A stretch of DNA of 64,000 nt. Source: Cristatella mucedo (Eukaryota; Bryozoa; Phylactolaemata; Cristatellidae). The position numbers were made by a program, and so were the translations under genes. The notes beneath the pieces are model-generated. The model worked only from the letters and a program-made list of their open reading frames with translations. It ran no database searches and had not been told where the DNA came from. The stretch spans positions 1,191,501-1,255,500 of the forward strand of contig WPIO01000022.1 in assembly GCA_009760855.2 (NCBI GenBank), given 5' to 3'. Shown here piece by piece: positions 39,040-51,170 of this stretch (positions are counted from its first letter, which is position 1; each line of letters opens with the position of its first letter).

Positions 39040-39815
39040 TGTTATCACCCCCTCTTCTACCCTATCCCTTCTTTCCGCCTCACGGCGCTCTCCGGCGTCT
39101 GCTTTTGCCGGCTCAGTTGAATGCAATGCCGCTGGTATGTGTATCTGACAGGAACACAATTCTCAGGAAATTCGAGACAACCTGAACGCTGGCCACCGAG
39201 CACCAAGACAGCCAGGCAAACACTAGGCAGAGCTATTGTGCACTTTGTCTCCTCCGCCGTAATTGACACGCTGCTCTAATTCATTAAGCATGCAGGCTGA
39301 ATCCCTCACCTCGTGCGAAGTAGTGCTCAGCTCATCAGCTGCGTGCCTCTGAGCGTCGGTGCATTCGCTACTCAAATTAAAGAGCACCTGCGGGATCAAG
39401 TGCAAGATCGTCGATCCTTTTTAGCTAAGAGAGGGCACCGATAATAAAGGGTTACCCTTGACCTTAGATAAACAACCGCGCTCACGTTGCAGCCATTAAT
39501 ACCCGATGACAATACGCTCTTACAGTAAACTGCGAGTAGAGTCAACGGTCCATTATTTGCGAATTACGCCATTTGCGGCGTAACTTTCCTTACAGTAGGC
39601 AATGCTTGACTGAGACTCGTGTGTGACTTCTGTTTAATCCTGGCAGCAAGGAGGAACCTGAGGTCAACCGCAGCTACCTCCACCCCTCGATCAACCTCGT
39701 TGCTAGCTAGATTGCCTAACTAACTTGCTGTCGAGTTGAGACAGCCTCGCTCGTGGCGCCAAGTTCGCGGTGGTTGCATACTCCCAGCATAATGGATTTT
39801 CCCTTCGTCCCAGCC
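39040..39815. other. Unassigned intergenic DNA
   Basis: No gene is recognised; the frames at 39057-39269 and 39223-39405 lack motifs. Confidence 0.4.
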
Positions 39816-40114
39816 GAAAGACTACGCGAAAAGTCTTCGGAAAACGGACGTACGGGCGGGCGGGCGGCGGGGCGGAGGGGACAGCTGCCCGAGGCCTCGG
39901 ACTGTCATTGCGTCGGAGCTTTGAGGCCAGAGCTCACCGAGCGCCGAGCCGCTGCAGCAGCAGCCGATGCCGACACAGCGAGTGCTGCTACTGCACGATG
40001 CGTAAATGCGTCGCATCCTATTACTACAAAGGATCATGACTCGTCAATGTCCCTGCAGCGAGGCATTCAATTGCACGAGGACACGGCAGAGCGGGCGAGC
40101 GAACAGCTGCGATA

Positions 40115-40149
40115 GCCTCAAGGGGTGCCTATCAAGGCACCCTTGAGGC
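40115..40149. repeat. 15-bp inverted repeat with one bulged base
   Basis: GCCTCAAGGGGTGCCT at 40115-40130 pairs with AGGCACCCTTGAGGC at 40135-40149, with a 4-base loop and one extra G in the left arm. Confidence 0.75.
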
Positions 40150-40737
40150 ACGAGCCATCGCCGGGCTAGCAAATGCTGCTTGGCTTGCTATCCCTCGGCT
40201 TCTCTCTAATATCTCCCCAAACCCCTCTCCTCACTTGCGGCGAGAGAAGTTTGCAGCAACGCAACGCCGAGTGCACGCCGAGGTGCCCGCTCGCTCGAGC
40301 GAGCGAGTGGCAGTTCTCTCCGTCCGGCTTTCTGCAGAAGGATTTCTGCTTTGGAGTCGACTAGCCGAGTGACAATATATGTTTATATATATATGCGAAA
40401 TCGGAAGCGGCGACAGAAAGGCAGGCCGGAAGGAGCGTCTCACCTGCAATCGCGTCGGCTGTCTGCCCCAACTGTGGACGAATCCCAAACGCCAAAAAGC
40501 AATCCCTCGAAACTCGAACGCGAGGCTTGGGACTTTGACCGCTGGCCGAACGCCCGTCCAGCGAGCAGCCAGAGACCGGCGGGGGCGGGTCGCTCTCGTC
40601 CAATACCTCGCCGGACCAAAAGTGCTGCCAAGACGTAATGCGTCAGCGCCGCGGCGCTCGGAGCGACTCAAGCTCGTCAAAGGAGAGCCGTAGGAGAGCC
40701 GCTCCCTCCCAGAGTGCTGTACGACGACTGGACGCGA

Positions 40738-40777
40738 GCTCTGCTCTGCTCTGCTCTGCTCTGCTCTCTCTCTCTCA
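40738..40777. repeat. (CTCTG)n pentanucleotide repeat
   Basis: About five CTCTG units run into a short (CT)n tail. Confidence 0.85.
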
Positions 40778-41340
40778 CACTGCTGTTCAGCCAGCGAGCC
40801 GGTCTCCCCCGCCTCCGCCTCGAGGCTGCTTAGCTGAGCCGCTGGAGGAGTGGCCCAGCTCGATGTTCTGACCCGGACATTTTCTGCTGCGGCGGCGGCG
40901 GCGGCGGCCGAGCTTCTGGCGCCCAGCCCGAGCACGAACCGAATGCAGAGACGCCGAGCGATCGATTTTCACCGATGGAAATGCGGGCCGCTCTAGGGGC
41001 GCTCCGCCAACTGTTTGCATACGCTTATCGACTGACTGACTGCGGCGGCAGCAGCCGCACCGCGGCGGCCGCGGAGCGTGCCGCCTCGGCTCTGCCTCAG
41101 CTTCGCGCTCCCTTTCCTTGCCTCGGGAGCGGATGCATTGAAAAAGACGGCCTCCGTCGAAGAACAGGCCTGCCGACCACGCCCACGCTGCCCTGACCCG
41201 AAGAGCGCGTCCGCAGCAGATGCACGCGCCAACCGCTGGAGCAGGGCAGGAGGAGAGGCGAGCCAGAAAACGCCGCCGCGCGAGGCCGCCGCGAGGCCAC
41301 AGCTATCAGTCCGATCACTCGGATGGAGAATCAATTCCTG

Positions 41341-42225
41341 TCGTATTAATTAAGAACTGCTACATCGTAGCCGAGTCCTAGAGAAGGTTTTACAGCCGCC
41401 GGAGTTGGCGATCGCCAGGGTGGCGCCCGTAAATTGGCCTCGACGTACGATGACTAGGCGAAGTGTCGTCACTACGCTCGCGTTGTAACTATCGAGCAAG
41501 TGCACAGCGGGACTTGGGCTCTGCAGCTTCGCCGCATTCTCTATTCCTGCTTTTAAGTCAATCTCATCCAGCGGGCTTAGCCATCTGTTGGACTACGGGC
41601 AGTAACTTCGCTAGTTACAAACAAAGCAGTCATCATTGCAGCCCAAAAGTAGAGACCTCCCGCGCTCGATTTCTTGATTTCTATCAACAGATTCACACAG
41701 CTCAAACAAGCCAATTTCCAATCCTAGTGATCTTCAGATAAGTGACCTAAGTGGAATTACTTTTTTCAAGACAAATGTAAAGCGCTTCAACCCAGCATTC
41801 AAGTATCTACGTAGAATACAGTAGTTCCTGGACGAAGCTTGTGGCCATATAATAGCGCCGACCTTCCTACCTATACCCGGCACCTTCAGGTGCCCCTCCC
41901 CGAAGATAACTGGGCTTACTAGTCGGAATGTCCACATCAATCGCGGCTGTTCTTAGTATTGCAAGTAGAATAGTCTCTACCCTCTATTTGAGTAGTGTCT
42001 ACCGAAATTTTCACGTCAATGTTTCAAACCTCGCCCTCACTGATGCGAGAGCAAAATTTCAATACCATTAGGGATAGTATGCGGCCGAGAGTGGGGTGAG
42101 GATGTGACACGGGAAATGAGAGGAGAAATGAAAATGAGAGTCGAGAACACGAAGCAGAGAGAAGATACAAAAGAACTAGAGGAAGCATTTCAGGACTGAA
42201 GAACGGTAGTGGATAAAATTCAAGT
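41341..42225. other. Unassigned intergenic DNA
   Basis: No gene is recognised. Confidence 0.4.
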
Positions 42226-42231
42226 GGGGAG

Positions 42232-42269
<38 letters not shown>

Positions 42270-42472
42270 CAGAGAGAGAGACAGAGAGAGAGAGACAGCG
42301 AGAGAGAGAGACAGAGATACAGAGAGAGACAGAGAGAGACAGAGAGACAGAGACACGGAGAGACAGAGACACAGAGAGAGACACAGAGAGAGAGAGAGAG
42401 AGAGACAGACAGAGACAGAGACAGACAGAGACAGAGACAGAGACAGAGACAGAGACAGAGACAGAGACAGTT
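42226..42472. repeat. (GA)n and (CAGAGA)n microsatellite
   Basis: Purine-rich on the plus strand. A regular hexamer ACAGAG repeats from about 42405 to 42470. Confidence 0.95.
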
Positions 42473-42474
42473 AG

Positions 42475-43430
42475 AACTAAAAGCAGAGCTGGATGATCCT
42501 GAAAGTATTTCTTGAACACTGCTCTCAATCAACCGATGGATTAAACTGGCTTAGAGCAGCGAGCAAATTTTGCGTTCCTCGAGCGAATGCACGCGAATAT
42601 GAGGGGGGGCAAATACATTTAGTTGAGCTTATACGTTTTGATCTGACCATCGAGATCATACTCAGAGGTTCTAACTAAATTCGTTTCGAGTGTATTTCCT
42701 TAGATTTTCATAGTGGCAATGTAGTCGCCGTAAAATCCTAATTAAAGTAAGGAGTGCACTTGGGAGTAGCCGGATTCGAATTCTACCGTCACGCTACTAT
42801 TGCTTCTTAATGACAGCGGTGACAAAAGAACGATAAGCAATCACAGCGAAGAGTCAAGGCTCGTTTGACTAAAGACGTACAATGGTAAAGCAACAGTCTC
42901 TTCTGCCACCAAGCCTAATTGAAGTGGCACAATTACCAGCGTGAGTATGCTAGCAATCTAAGATAAAGTGCGTGAAAAGGGATTGAGTTTCCTTATGGTG
43001 CTCTACCAACGTCTTTGAGAATTGTAATTACTATTGCAAGCAATTTGGAACGACCAGGCGCCTTCCAGCGTCGGCGTATTTGGACTAGGCTGTCACTAGA
43101 GACTGCTAGCGCGTTGCCGTTGGACGAGTATTCTAGCGTAAGACTCAGATGCTCAGATGCCCGCCAATTCTGGCAACATGCGAGACACTCTTGCAAAGAT
43201 GAAAGGCGTTACGTGCTTGCATCAGATTTCGCAGTGCTCACGTTAGCTGAAACATGAACAGCAAAAAAATCCAAATACTCAGATACTTGGAAAGTTCACT
43301 CGCATCGAATGTTGTCAAGAAACATAATGTCTAAAAAAAATACAAAACCGTGCAACGAACAATTGCATCTGTGTGAAATCATGGATAGGATTACGATATG
43401 TGAATGAATGTAATACGTATAATGTCAAAG
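42475..43430. other. Unassigned intergenic DNA
   Basis: No gene is recognised. Confidence 0.4.
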
Positions 43431-43542
<112 letters not shown>

Positions 43543-43544
43543 AG

Positions 43545-44885
43545 CTTGCATGAAGGTATCCGATACCCGGTTGCTATTTATCGCCGCTGAGTGTGTTGGC
43601 GCTTAGAAAACCCTGCTACGATATTCTAGAGCCTCCATGCTTCTTTTGAGATCTACATGATCACTATTGCTTATATGTGAGTCCGTGTATATGTACATTT
43701 AATAGCCCGGGCGAAGCCAAAAAATTTCCTAGGGGGCCAGACTTTTAAATTAAAAATGGCATTGTTGCAATCTCCAATTTGAAGCCGCGTGGCTGATCAC
43801 ACTCCCATTTCCAGTCATGCCAGCAGCAGCACGCCTTGCTTGTTTCCAAGTATAAATACGTAGGTAGTACGCAGCAGTTTAACGTTAAACGCAAATCGAC
43901 TAACGTGAATGCGGCTCGCCACACTTTTCTCACTAGAAAACTCTTAAAGGTACGGGGTATTTTGTGCAGAGCTTTTTTTCGAGAGCTTCGGGGCGTCAGT
44001 CCTCGAGCTTCTCTCATGCCATTCGCTTCGCCGACGAGGCAGCAGCAGCAGCACGAGTGGCGGCTTTCTCTATTGTCTATTGTTTATTGTTGCTGTCCTC
44101 CGAGGCACTCCGTTGAAATGAATGTGAGAGAGCTCTCTTAACGGAGACATTAGACCATTTCCTCGCACCGGCGAAGTGCATCGTTGACGCTAAACCTTGA
44201 CCTTTTCTCGCCACTGGTCTTAAATTCAACTTGCTGCTCGCTCATTTTTAATTTTGCGGGCCCTATGTTACTTCTGACACACTCCTCGTACGATGGCAAC
44301 AGCGACGGCGTAAGCGTAACGATTCATTTTCCGGGAAACCTGACGATGATGTACAGTTGAAACAATTCAAGACGCCGCCACGCTGTGCGAGCAGGACGCG
44401 ACGCTTAGGCATCTCGGTCAGAATAATATGCAAGTGGATCAAATCAGAATCAAATCCAAGTGCTGCGATCTAAGTGCTGCAGAACGTGTAGAGATACATT
44501 AAGGATTAATGTTCACTGACAGATCTGTCGACCAAGAAGGCTGCTCTAGACAACTAGGGTTCGATGCGAAGAGAGTGCTCGCTACGAGAGTGCTCGCTCC
44601 AGCGGCCATATTGGCGCTCGCTGCTCCGAGCGACTGTGAGACAGCGAGAGCTTCAAGCAAGCTTCATCTCTCCGCCGCTTCCCCTACCGGCTAAATGATG
44701 TTAGCCGGATTCGTGCTGGATTCGGATACAGCCACTGGATACAATTCGAAGCGCACCGAAGTGCAGTGCAGTGCAGTGCAGTACTTCCGTGCAAAAGAGG
44801 CTTACTCGCATTCGACGTTAAATGGTAACGATGGCTAAGTAAAGATTGCAAAGGTAAAGCTAAGGTAAGCTGATTAAACGGCCTT
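43545..44885. other. Unassigned intergenic DNA
   Basis: No gene is recognised. A (GTGCA)n run of about four and a half units lies at 44761-44782. The 101-codon plus frame at 43836-44141 has no motif. Confidence 0.4.
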
Positions 44886-44889
44886 GCTT

Positions 44890-45025
44890 ATATAGCTTGC
44901 AGGCAGAAGAGCCGTACAGTAGCGGCTGTCGCTCGCAGGGTTAGAACGAAGAATTGCTGCCTGCTGCAGGGCTCCAACGCACGACCTGTGTTTTTGCAGT
45001 GCGGGCTCAAGTGCCGTCGGCATGA
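44890..45025 (-). mobile_element. SINE-2 copy, degenerate
   Basis: GGCAGAAGAGCCGTACAGTA and GGCTGTCGCTCGCAGGGTT correspond to the SINE-2 body. The tRNA-like part lies at about 44965-45015 on the minus strand. Confidence 0.45.
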
Positions 45026-45029
45026 GAAT

Positions 45030-46105
45030 GACTGCGATGTCACGGGCCTGAATTCGTTCGAGAGGTGCTAGATAGATTGGGAAGGAAGAAAGGAATGACC
45101 CAGGCCGCAACCCACCCGCCCCCTCGTCCCCCTACGGGACTCGAGAGCTTGCAGGGGGGGGGGCTTGGAGCAGTGACCTGCATCGCCCTCTATATCAGGA
45201 CAGGGTATGAGCACAGGGGTAAGGTAGTCTGCAAGTGACACGGACATGGTTTTTTCGAGTTTTCCTTTATTTTATCGAATAAAACGCAATGATTGTCAAT
45301 ACTTTCCGATCGTGCCCCTCATGAAAAGCCAAGGTCCCGTGCGTGCGTGCGTGCGGGCGGGCTGGGTGCTTGCCCTCACATAGGAGAGGAGCAGTAGCCA
45401 TCGAGCCTCTAAAGGGTCAGCTATAGAAGCAATTGCAAACAGCACAGAGCCATGTACAGGTAATAAACTCCCATTGATTGACATCGTGTTTATTCTTCAG
45501 TTCTGCTCTTCTCGGCCAGTCTATACAGTCATTCATAAAATGTCAAGTTATGGAACGGGGGAAAATTCCTGATTGGTTTATTGTAAATTTAATAACCGTA
45601 AAGTATCAGTCGCGACACATTTATTTAGTTCTGGATAACTTATACCCTACTTTAGCATCAGCCAAACCAGAGGGGGAGCACAGCGCCTCAGCCACGAAAT
45701 GCTTTCACGGTAATCTAGTGCTACTGGTTCGCTTCTTAATAGCAGGCGGCTGTCACCGTGTCACGACGTCACCGTGTTGGTTTCCATCTCGGAGTCGATG
45801 AATTGATGCAGATCTCCTTGCTTTCATTCTGCTTGCAGAATCAGAAAGGCGTATCGCGAGCCTACGTCTGACTGCAGAAATGTTCATAGTTTTAAATTCT
45901 CTTCAAGGTCGAGATGAGGGACCATCAATTGGAAAAGGCCGAACCATACCTGGTGACTCTTATTTAATTTCTTCGTCCTTCCCTTTTGCAATGCATGCAG
46001 TTCATTAGACTTCTAAAACTATTTCTGAAAGAGAATTGTAGCTTGTTGGTATTACAGATGCATTGCGATGCACTTGTTCGCTAAAGCGGCTCCTTCTTCT
46101 CGTGC
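45030..46105. other. Unassigned intergenic DNA
   Basis: No gene is recognised. A G run lies at 45157-45165. The frame at 45478-45801 has no motif. Confidence 0.4.
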
Positions 46106-46109
46106 GACT

Positions 46110-46260
46110 GCTCTTCTTTAATGCTCGCCCCGACCGAGGTCAAGGTGAATGTATTCAACGGCCTGACGGCTTGGACTCAAGCCCCTTCGCATATGTGACG
46201 CGCCACGATTGAGATTAAAATCTCTTAGGGCACTACAAACATTTATTATGTATGTTTTAA
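46110..46260 (+). mobile_element. SINE-1 copy
   Basis: CCGAGGTCAAGGTGAATG and the box B-like GGACTCAAGCCCC are followed by GCATATGTGACGCGCC, then GAGATTAAAATCTCTTAGGG and an ATT-rich tail. Confidence 0.6.
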
Positions 46261-46309
46261 TAAAATGACCTGCATGCTCCTCGTCTTAGCTCGAAATACG
46301 GTATTCGCA

Positions 46310-46430
46310 TTTTACGAGCGAGCTCGTGAGTTCGAGCCTTACCACAGGTCATCGCGTATTTCCTGCTGAAAAGAGGGATGGTGGCCACTAAGTCTCTTCT
46401 TCCGCTATTTATATTAAGCTGCTGCGTCAG
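46310..46430 (+). mobile_element. Possible SINE-2 copy
   Basis: A box B-like GAGTTCGAGCC near 46328 and GGTGGCCACTAAGTCTCTTC near 46380-46400 resemble the SINE-2 tRNA part and body. Similarity is weak. Confidence 0.3.
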
Positions 46431-46434
46431 ACCA

Positions 46435-48220
46435 TCGGCACTTGTTACATAACTTCAACAGGGCTAATTTCAAGAGTGAACGAGGAGCTAGGGCCCACTA
46501 TGTGCCCGAAGCTCCAACTTACCACCTCTTGAACCTGAGACACCCATTACACCCGCTTCCCAAGAACTGATCGGCTTCCTTTTTATTTTCACGTGAGCTC
46601 TGTCACATCAAAGGTGTGCTAGACCGTGATGATTCGTGATCAGTCACTTCTCATCCCCTCCCCTCCTCCGTAATGCAATGCCTGCCGTTTGGACTAACTG
46701 AAAAATGCCTCCGGGCACTTTAAAGTTCATTGACTTTTGCAGCTCGAAAGATTTCGTCGGTTAGTTTTATTCGTACAGCTCCGGGTCATAGTGCTTAATT
46801 AATGGTTCCAGACCAGCAATTCTAGGCCGCCTGCTCTCCACCGGCGGATCCACAAATAGCAAGGCCTAGTGGCTAATCACCGAAAGTGTTCGAGTAAACT
46901 ATGTGCTTCGCGTTAAATGGAAAGCGATCCTCTTCGCGATTAAAATGTTTCTATTTCACATAGATAGTCATTGAAAACGCTTGTGTTATTTATGTATAGG
47001 TCATACCCTACGTGTACAGCATAACAGTACGCACTTATGTACACTGAGCATATATATCTGTACACACACTGTACACATATGTATACTGTTTACAGGCACA
47101 TAAATATATACCTCTCTCTACATGCCGATACAGACATGCCTGCATGTGTAAGTAGATATGTTTATATAAATAGATATTTATGTATACGTGTATATATACC
47201 TTATATGGACATACCTATGTATATATTAATAAATACTTGTACGCACAGGTATCTACAAAATGTACACGGTCAGAGATTATTAATATGAAATTCGGACGAA
47301 AGAACGTGATATTAGGTACCGATAGCCTTACAAAAAGGCTGGTCCCATAACTAAAACATTGTCACCAGCCTGTGCGAGACTTAGCTTAAGACCCAACACT
47401 CAAGCTGGAGCATCGTTGGCTACGCCATTCCGCTTGACACTCGTGACGTCGGCCGATTTTCTGAAATAACTAATAATACGTTCCCATCATGCAATTCCAT
47501 CAACCCCATACGCATGTCCTGGTTGTCATAATGCCCACTAAGGAAGTTTGTCAAATTTATGGTGACTTGAATGCAGACGAAATTCTGCACGATCAGAAAA
47601 TTCGCTGTCAGACTGATACCTCAGAATAAGTTCCAGGGAAAGGCCAGAAATTTAGATGTTCTTTGAAAATGCAGCTGAACGCCTCTCCATTGGTAAGTTC
47701 GCCGACATATGGTAAATCAAGAGCGCTTGAAGTGAGTGAGCTACTATGGCGATCCAAACTCTTTCTTTCAAGAACTGCTGTTGAGTATATGGCGCTCGTT
47801 CTTGCCTGCCTGCCTGCTACACGTACCATTGTTGTCCGTGTCCTACACACACACACCTTTCAAGAGCGAACCTGAGCCCTCAGTAGGGTGCATGGCGACA
47901 TTGGCCTGGTGTGCTAGTGGCAGGCTAACGCTGAAGTGAAGCCGATCGATCTAGGTTTAACAAAGCAAAGTGAACAGAGGGAACAAAAGAGGCGCGGTAA
48001 TAGTAGGCTGCATAATGAACACAAGAATCAACTGCAAGCAGCACAGCTTAGACTAAACTACCGACGAGATATCTGATCATGAAATTCGATGGAAACGGCT
48101 AAAAGAGCCTGCAACTGTCAGCAACTGCTTCTACGAAAAAGCAATGAACAGCTACTATAACATCGCCTGACATGTTAAGCAGGAAAGCTATATTCGGCTA
48201 GCGTCACGAATGCATATATA
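46435..48220. other. Unassigned DNA with a TA/CA-rich low-complexity block
   Basis: From about 47035 to 47290 the sequence is dominated by alternating purine-pyrimidine words (TACACA, TATATA, TGTATA). No gene is recognised in this interval. Confidence 0.45.
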
Positions 48221-48224
48221 TTTG

Positions 48225-48360
48225 AGTGCTTGCGTGTGTGTGTGCGTGCGTGCGCGCGTGTGCGTGTGTGTGTGTTTGTGAGTGTGAGTGCTTGTGTGCG
48301 TGCCTGTGTGCCTGTGTGTTCGTGCATGCGCGCGTGCGTGTGCTTTCGTGCATGCGTGAG
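48225..48360. repeat. (TG)n/(CG)n imperfect microsatellite
   Basis: An imperfect GTGTGC-rich tract with alternating purine and pyrimidine. Confidence 0.85.
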
Positions 48361-48599
48361 TATGTGAACGGCTGCAGTGCTGCCGTAGTTCTCTTCCTGG
48401 TATGTATACACATACACTGGTAGTGTAGTAGAATGCAGTGTAAGCGAAAGAGATAACCTGAAATTTCTCCCTGACAAATGGGCAACCAACTGTGCGTTTT
48501 TGTGGCCAGCAGGGCAGATTATTTCACGTTTAAATACAGCCAAGGCTGTCTGTTAGCCACGCAAAGGATCGGTCAAAGGGGACTCTTTAGTCACGGCTA

Positions 48600-49260
48600 G
48601 CCGTTTAGAGGTGTCGCGACTGCGAAAACTTCGGTACGGTCGCCACCTGGCGGGCTGTGATGGCTCCCAGCCGCTACCGCGGCCTGAGCCTCTCCTAGGG
48701 GTGGGGCTCAGGAATGGCTTTCCAAAGCTAATTTTTTATTTTAGTGACTCAATGGTGTGCTTCAATGGGCGAAATCCCTTTCCGCTTACCCGCTTATTGG
48801 TTGCCTTTGCATTTGTATTTGTTTTGGTTTGTCTTTAGCTTTTTTTACTCCTGTTTTATTTTTCTAGCAGCCATTCCTGTCGCTCGGCCTTCAAATAGAA
48901 TGCGACAGCGCCACGCGTCTGCCCCATTCGGTCCCAATTTTGACTCTCTACTCTACGCGCATTCCTTCTGCTAAGCTCCTCGAATGACATCCTGCTGCTG
49001 AAGCTAACCAACCAATCGCTGCTGCACTCTGCTCTCCACCTGCTCGCTCCCCGACCTCTGCCGCTCAGCCTCCGACGCGATCCTGCCGCGGCGGCGGCGA
49101 CGATGGCGGCGACGGCGGCGGCCCATGGCCGCATCCCGGTCGGCCTGCTGAGAGACGCCGCGATTATAGTCCAGTTCAAGCGGCGGCAAACTGAATGTCT
49201 GGGAGGCTTTCTCCAATAAACCAGCTGACCGGCATGCTAACACCAACCTGACTGCTGAGT
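48600..49260. promoter_or_regulatory. GC-rich island with CGG runs
   Basis: GCGGCGGCGGCGACGATGGC and neighbours at about 49088-49125 make a short CpG-rich core. The minus frame 49179-48856 ends in SFEELSRRNARRVESQNWD, which I do not recognise. It may be a promoter or first exon of an unidentified gene. Confidence 0.3.
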
Positions 49261-50285
49261 TTACTACGTTGCAAGATGGCGCTCTCTATGGCGCTCGACT
49301 GCACTGCGATGTCCTTTTCTACTGCGCTTCATTCCTCTACATTCCGAGTAGTGGCTTAAATATTTGTAAATGCTTCAAGTGAAAAGATCGTGCGCGACAC
49401 GTGACCGTCGCCGGTGTGTACGTAATCGCTTGACGGCTTTAGCTTGTTGCAATTTTAATTTAATTCATATAACCAAGCCTTACAGGGAACACAGGTGACA
49501 GCATTTAGTGTCTCCTGGAACTTAAGTACTGCTCATTTAGTAAAAGTAAGATGCTTCCCTTTTGAATGCTCTCGGCATTTCGCCGAACTGCAAGCCGTGC
49601 GGAACCACTCAGCCGATACAGAATATATACATCAGCTGCTCCTTCCTGCAGGAAGCACGCGGCGCGCGCAGGTGCAACTGCAGCCACGTCTGTAGCCTCT
49701 GATTGACTCGTGAGTGGCAAAACACGTCTAATAAATGTTGGCGATCTAATCGAAAACTAAAATTGATATATTTACCCGGCCCTTCGTCTACTTTTGTATC
49801 GCGGAAGTCCTCTTTTGTTGGCTCTTTGAAGTCCGCATGAAAGCTCGGATGAGCAGCTGAGGGCTGTAGCACTCTGGCGCTATTAATTATTAACATGGAT
49901 GCAAAAGTGGTTGACTAGGGCTTCGATTATCATGCACTCGGCGAGCTTCGCCGTACCCGTGCGACTAGTCTGTTTATACTTCCTTACGAAAGATCAACGA
50001 GTGTCGTAGGGAGTTCTCCCAAATAACCTCCGTCCACTTGCAAGGGGATTTACCTTTTGAAATGTCGCGTAACTCCCTCGGATGACTTAACTCAGACATT
50101 TAGCGCCTAGAATGCTGCTGCGTCGACTTAGCAAAGTCCTGAATCTTCTCACTTTCTTCGTCTGTCGCCTCGCATGTCATGCTCCATTGACACTGCAGGT
50201 CGTAGTGACTTCTGCTTGCCTACGATGAGACTCCGATTCCTTACATCTTTGGCGCTTATTAGGTCATGGTAATGAAATTCCACCT
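49261..50285. other. Unassigned intergenic DNA
   Basis: No gene is recognised. The minus frame 49896-49609 has no motif. Confidence 0.4.
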
Positions 50286-50289
50286 TATA

Positions 50290-50460
50290 GGCTGGTTTGG
50301 TCCAGCGGTCAAGGTGCTCGCGCCGCCGCCGCCCCCCCCCCGACCGCGGTCTGGCTGAGGTCGTGGGCTCGAGCCCGGAGGCATATGTGAAGCGCCTGAA
50401 TAGAGATTAATTTCTCTTGGGGCGCTATACAAATGAGTTATATTTATTTATTTATTTAAA
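50290..50460 (+). mobile_element. SINE-1, best-preserved copy
   Basis: A tRNA-like head (GGTTTGGTCCAGCGGTCAAG) and box B-like GTGGGCTCGAGCCC are followed by GCATATGTGAAGCGCCTGAA. The stem-loop AGAGATTAATTTCTCTTGGG GCGC and an (ATTT)n tail end it. A C-rich run at 50331-50340 sits inside the tRNA-like part. Confidence 0.75.
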
Positions 50461-50484
50461 ACCAGGACGGCTGGGATAGCGACT

Positions 50485-50519
50485 GAAAGAATGGCAGTGC
50501 CGAGGACTGCCATTCTTTC
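50485..50519. repeat. 14-bp perfect inverted repeat
   Basis: GAAAGAATGGCAGT (50485-50498) pairs exactly with ACTGCCATTCTTTC (50506-50519) across a 7-base loop, about 25 bases after the SINE-1 tail. Confidence 0.85.
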
Positions 50520-50619
50520 CGACGTAGACTGGTGTACGCCAGCACCGGATGTTCTGTAACTTTTCCTTTAGGCAGCAGAGCGTTTCGCATTTCTACAGCT
50601 CGCATAACTTTCTTCAAAG

Positions 50620-51170
50620 TCAGTTAGTGACGTGTTCAATGTGTCACGTGTTTCTGCCCTTCAGTGCGACATTGAGGACTTCACGTTACCACAGTCAAGT
50701 GCCTACCATCGAAAAATTCGGGCCTGCCTAGACAAGTATACCACAACCAAGCTGATCCATGCGTTCACCATCACACCCTTCTGAGCTTCATCAACTTACT
50801 ACTCACAGCAGGGCTTCCTGCCTGTTTGATAAGGCGCCCGCCAGCAGTCGCTCGTCTGCCGCAAGTGTCGCAACTGATGTACTACATCAATTACCACCAG
50901 CCTGCATTATCATCAGCCAGGCTTCCCATCAAGCAGTGTATCGACGCATGGTTCTGTCGCAATCACTTTTAGATATCTTCACTCTCTTGCTCCGGCTTAC
51001 CATCTGACGTGCTTCCTAATCAGGTTTCGCATCGTATCACCCGCTCGTCTGACTCAAGTCATTTGCATGTGTGTCTCGTCAACTTAAAACCTTTGTGCGA
51101 CCCGCTTAGCGGCGGCGGCTGCTTTCCTTTTGGCGACCACTCCATAGTTCTATGAATAGCTTAGTAAGTC
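50620..51170 (+). mobile_element. LINE-A fragment, heavily decayed
   Basis: KIRACLDKYTTTKLIHAF near 50710-50765 matches KIRACLDKDTTSKLVHAF of the better copy. LHSLAPAY near 50978-51002 and weaker blocks to about 51150 follow. Stops and frameshifts are common. Confidence 0.65.

Larger units (their letters stand above)
39820..41340. promoter_or_regulatory. Orphan CpG-rich island
   Basis: This is a GC- and CpG-dense block with runs of CGG, GCAGCAGCAG and (CTCTG)n. Long frames occur on both strands, the largest on the minus strand at 40231-40935 (234 codons), but they have unrelated R/A/S/P-rich composition and no domain. An imperfect hairpin lies at 40115-40149. By analogy with the G-gamma 1 island it may be a promoter of a gene whose exons I cannot recognise. 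Confidence 0.4.

Noticed and set aside
40231-40935. 234-codon minus frame in the CpG-rich island
   Set aside because: It has low-complexity composition, no recognisable domain, and competing frames on the other strand.
50290-50460. Functional tRNA gene
   Set aside because: Box A and box B-like sequences are present, but the tRNA fold is disrupted by a C-rich run and the unit continues into the SINE body and stem-loop tail.
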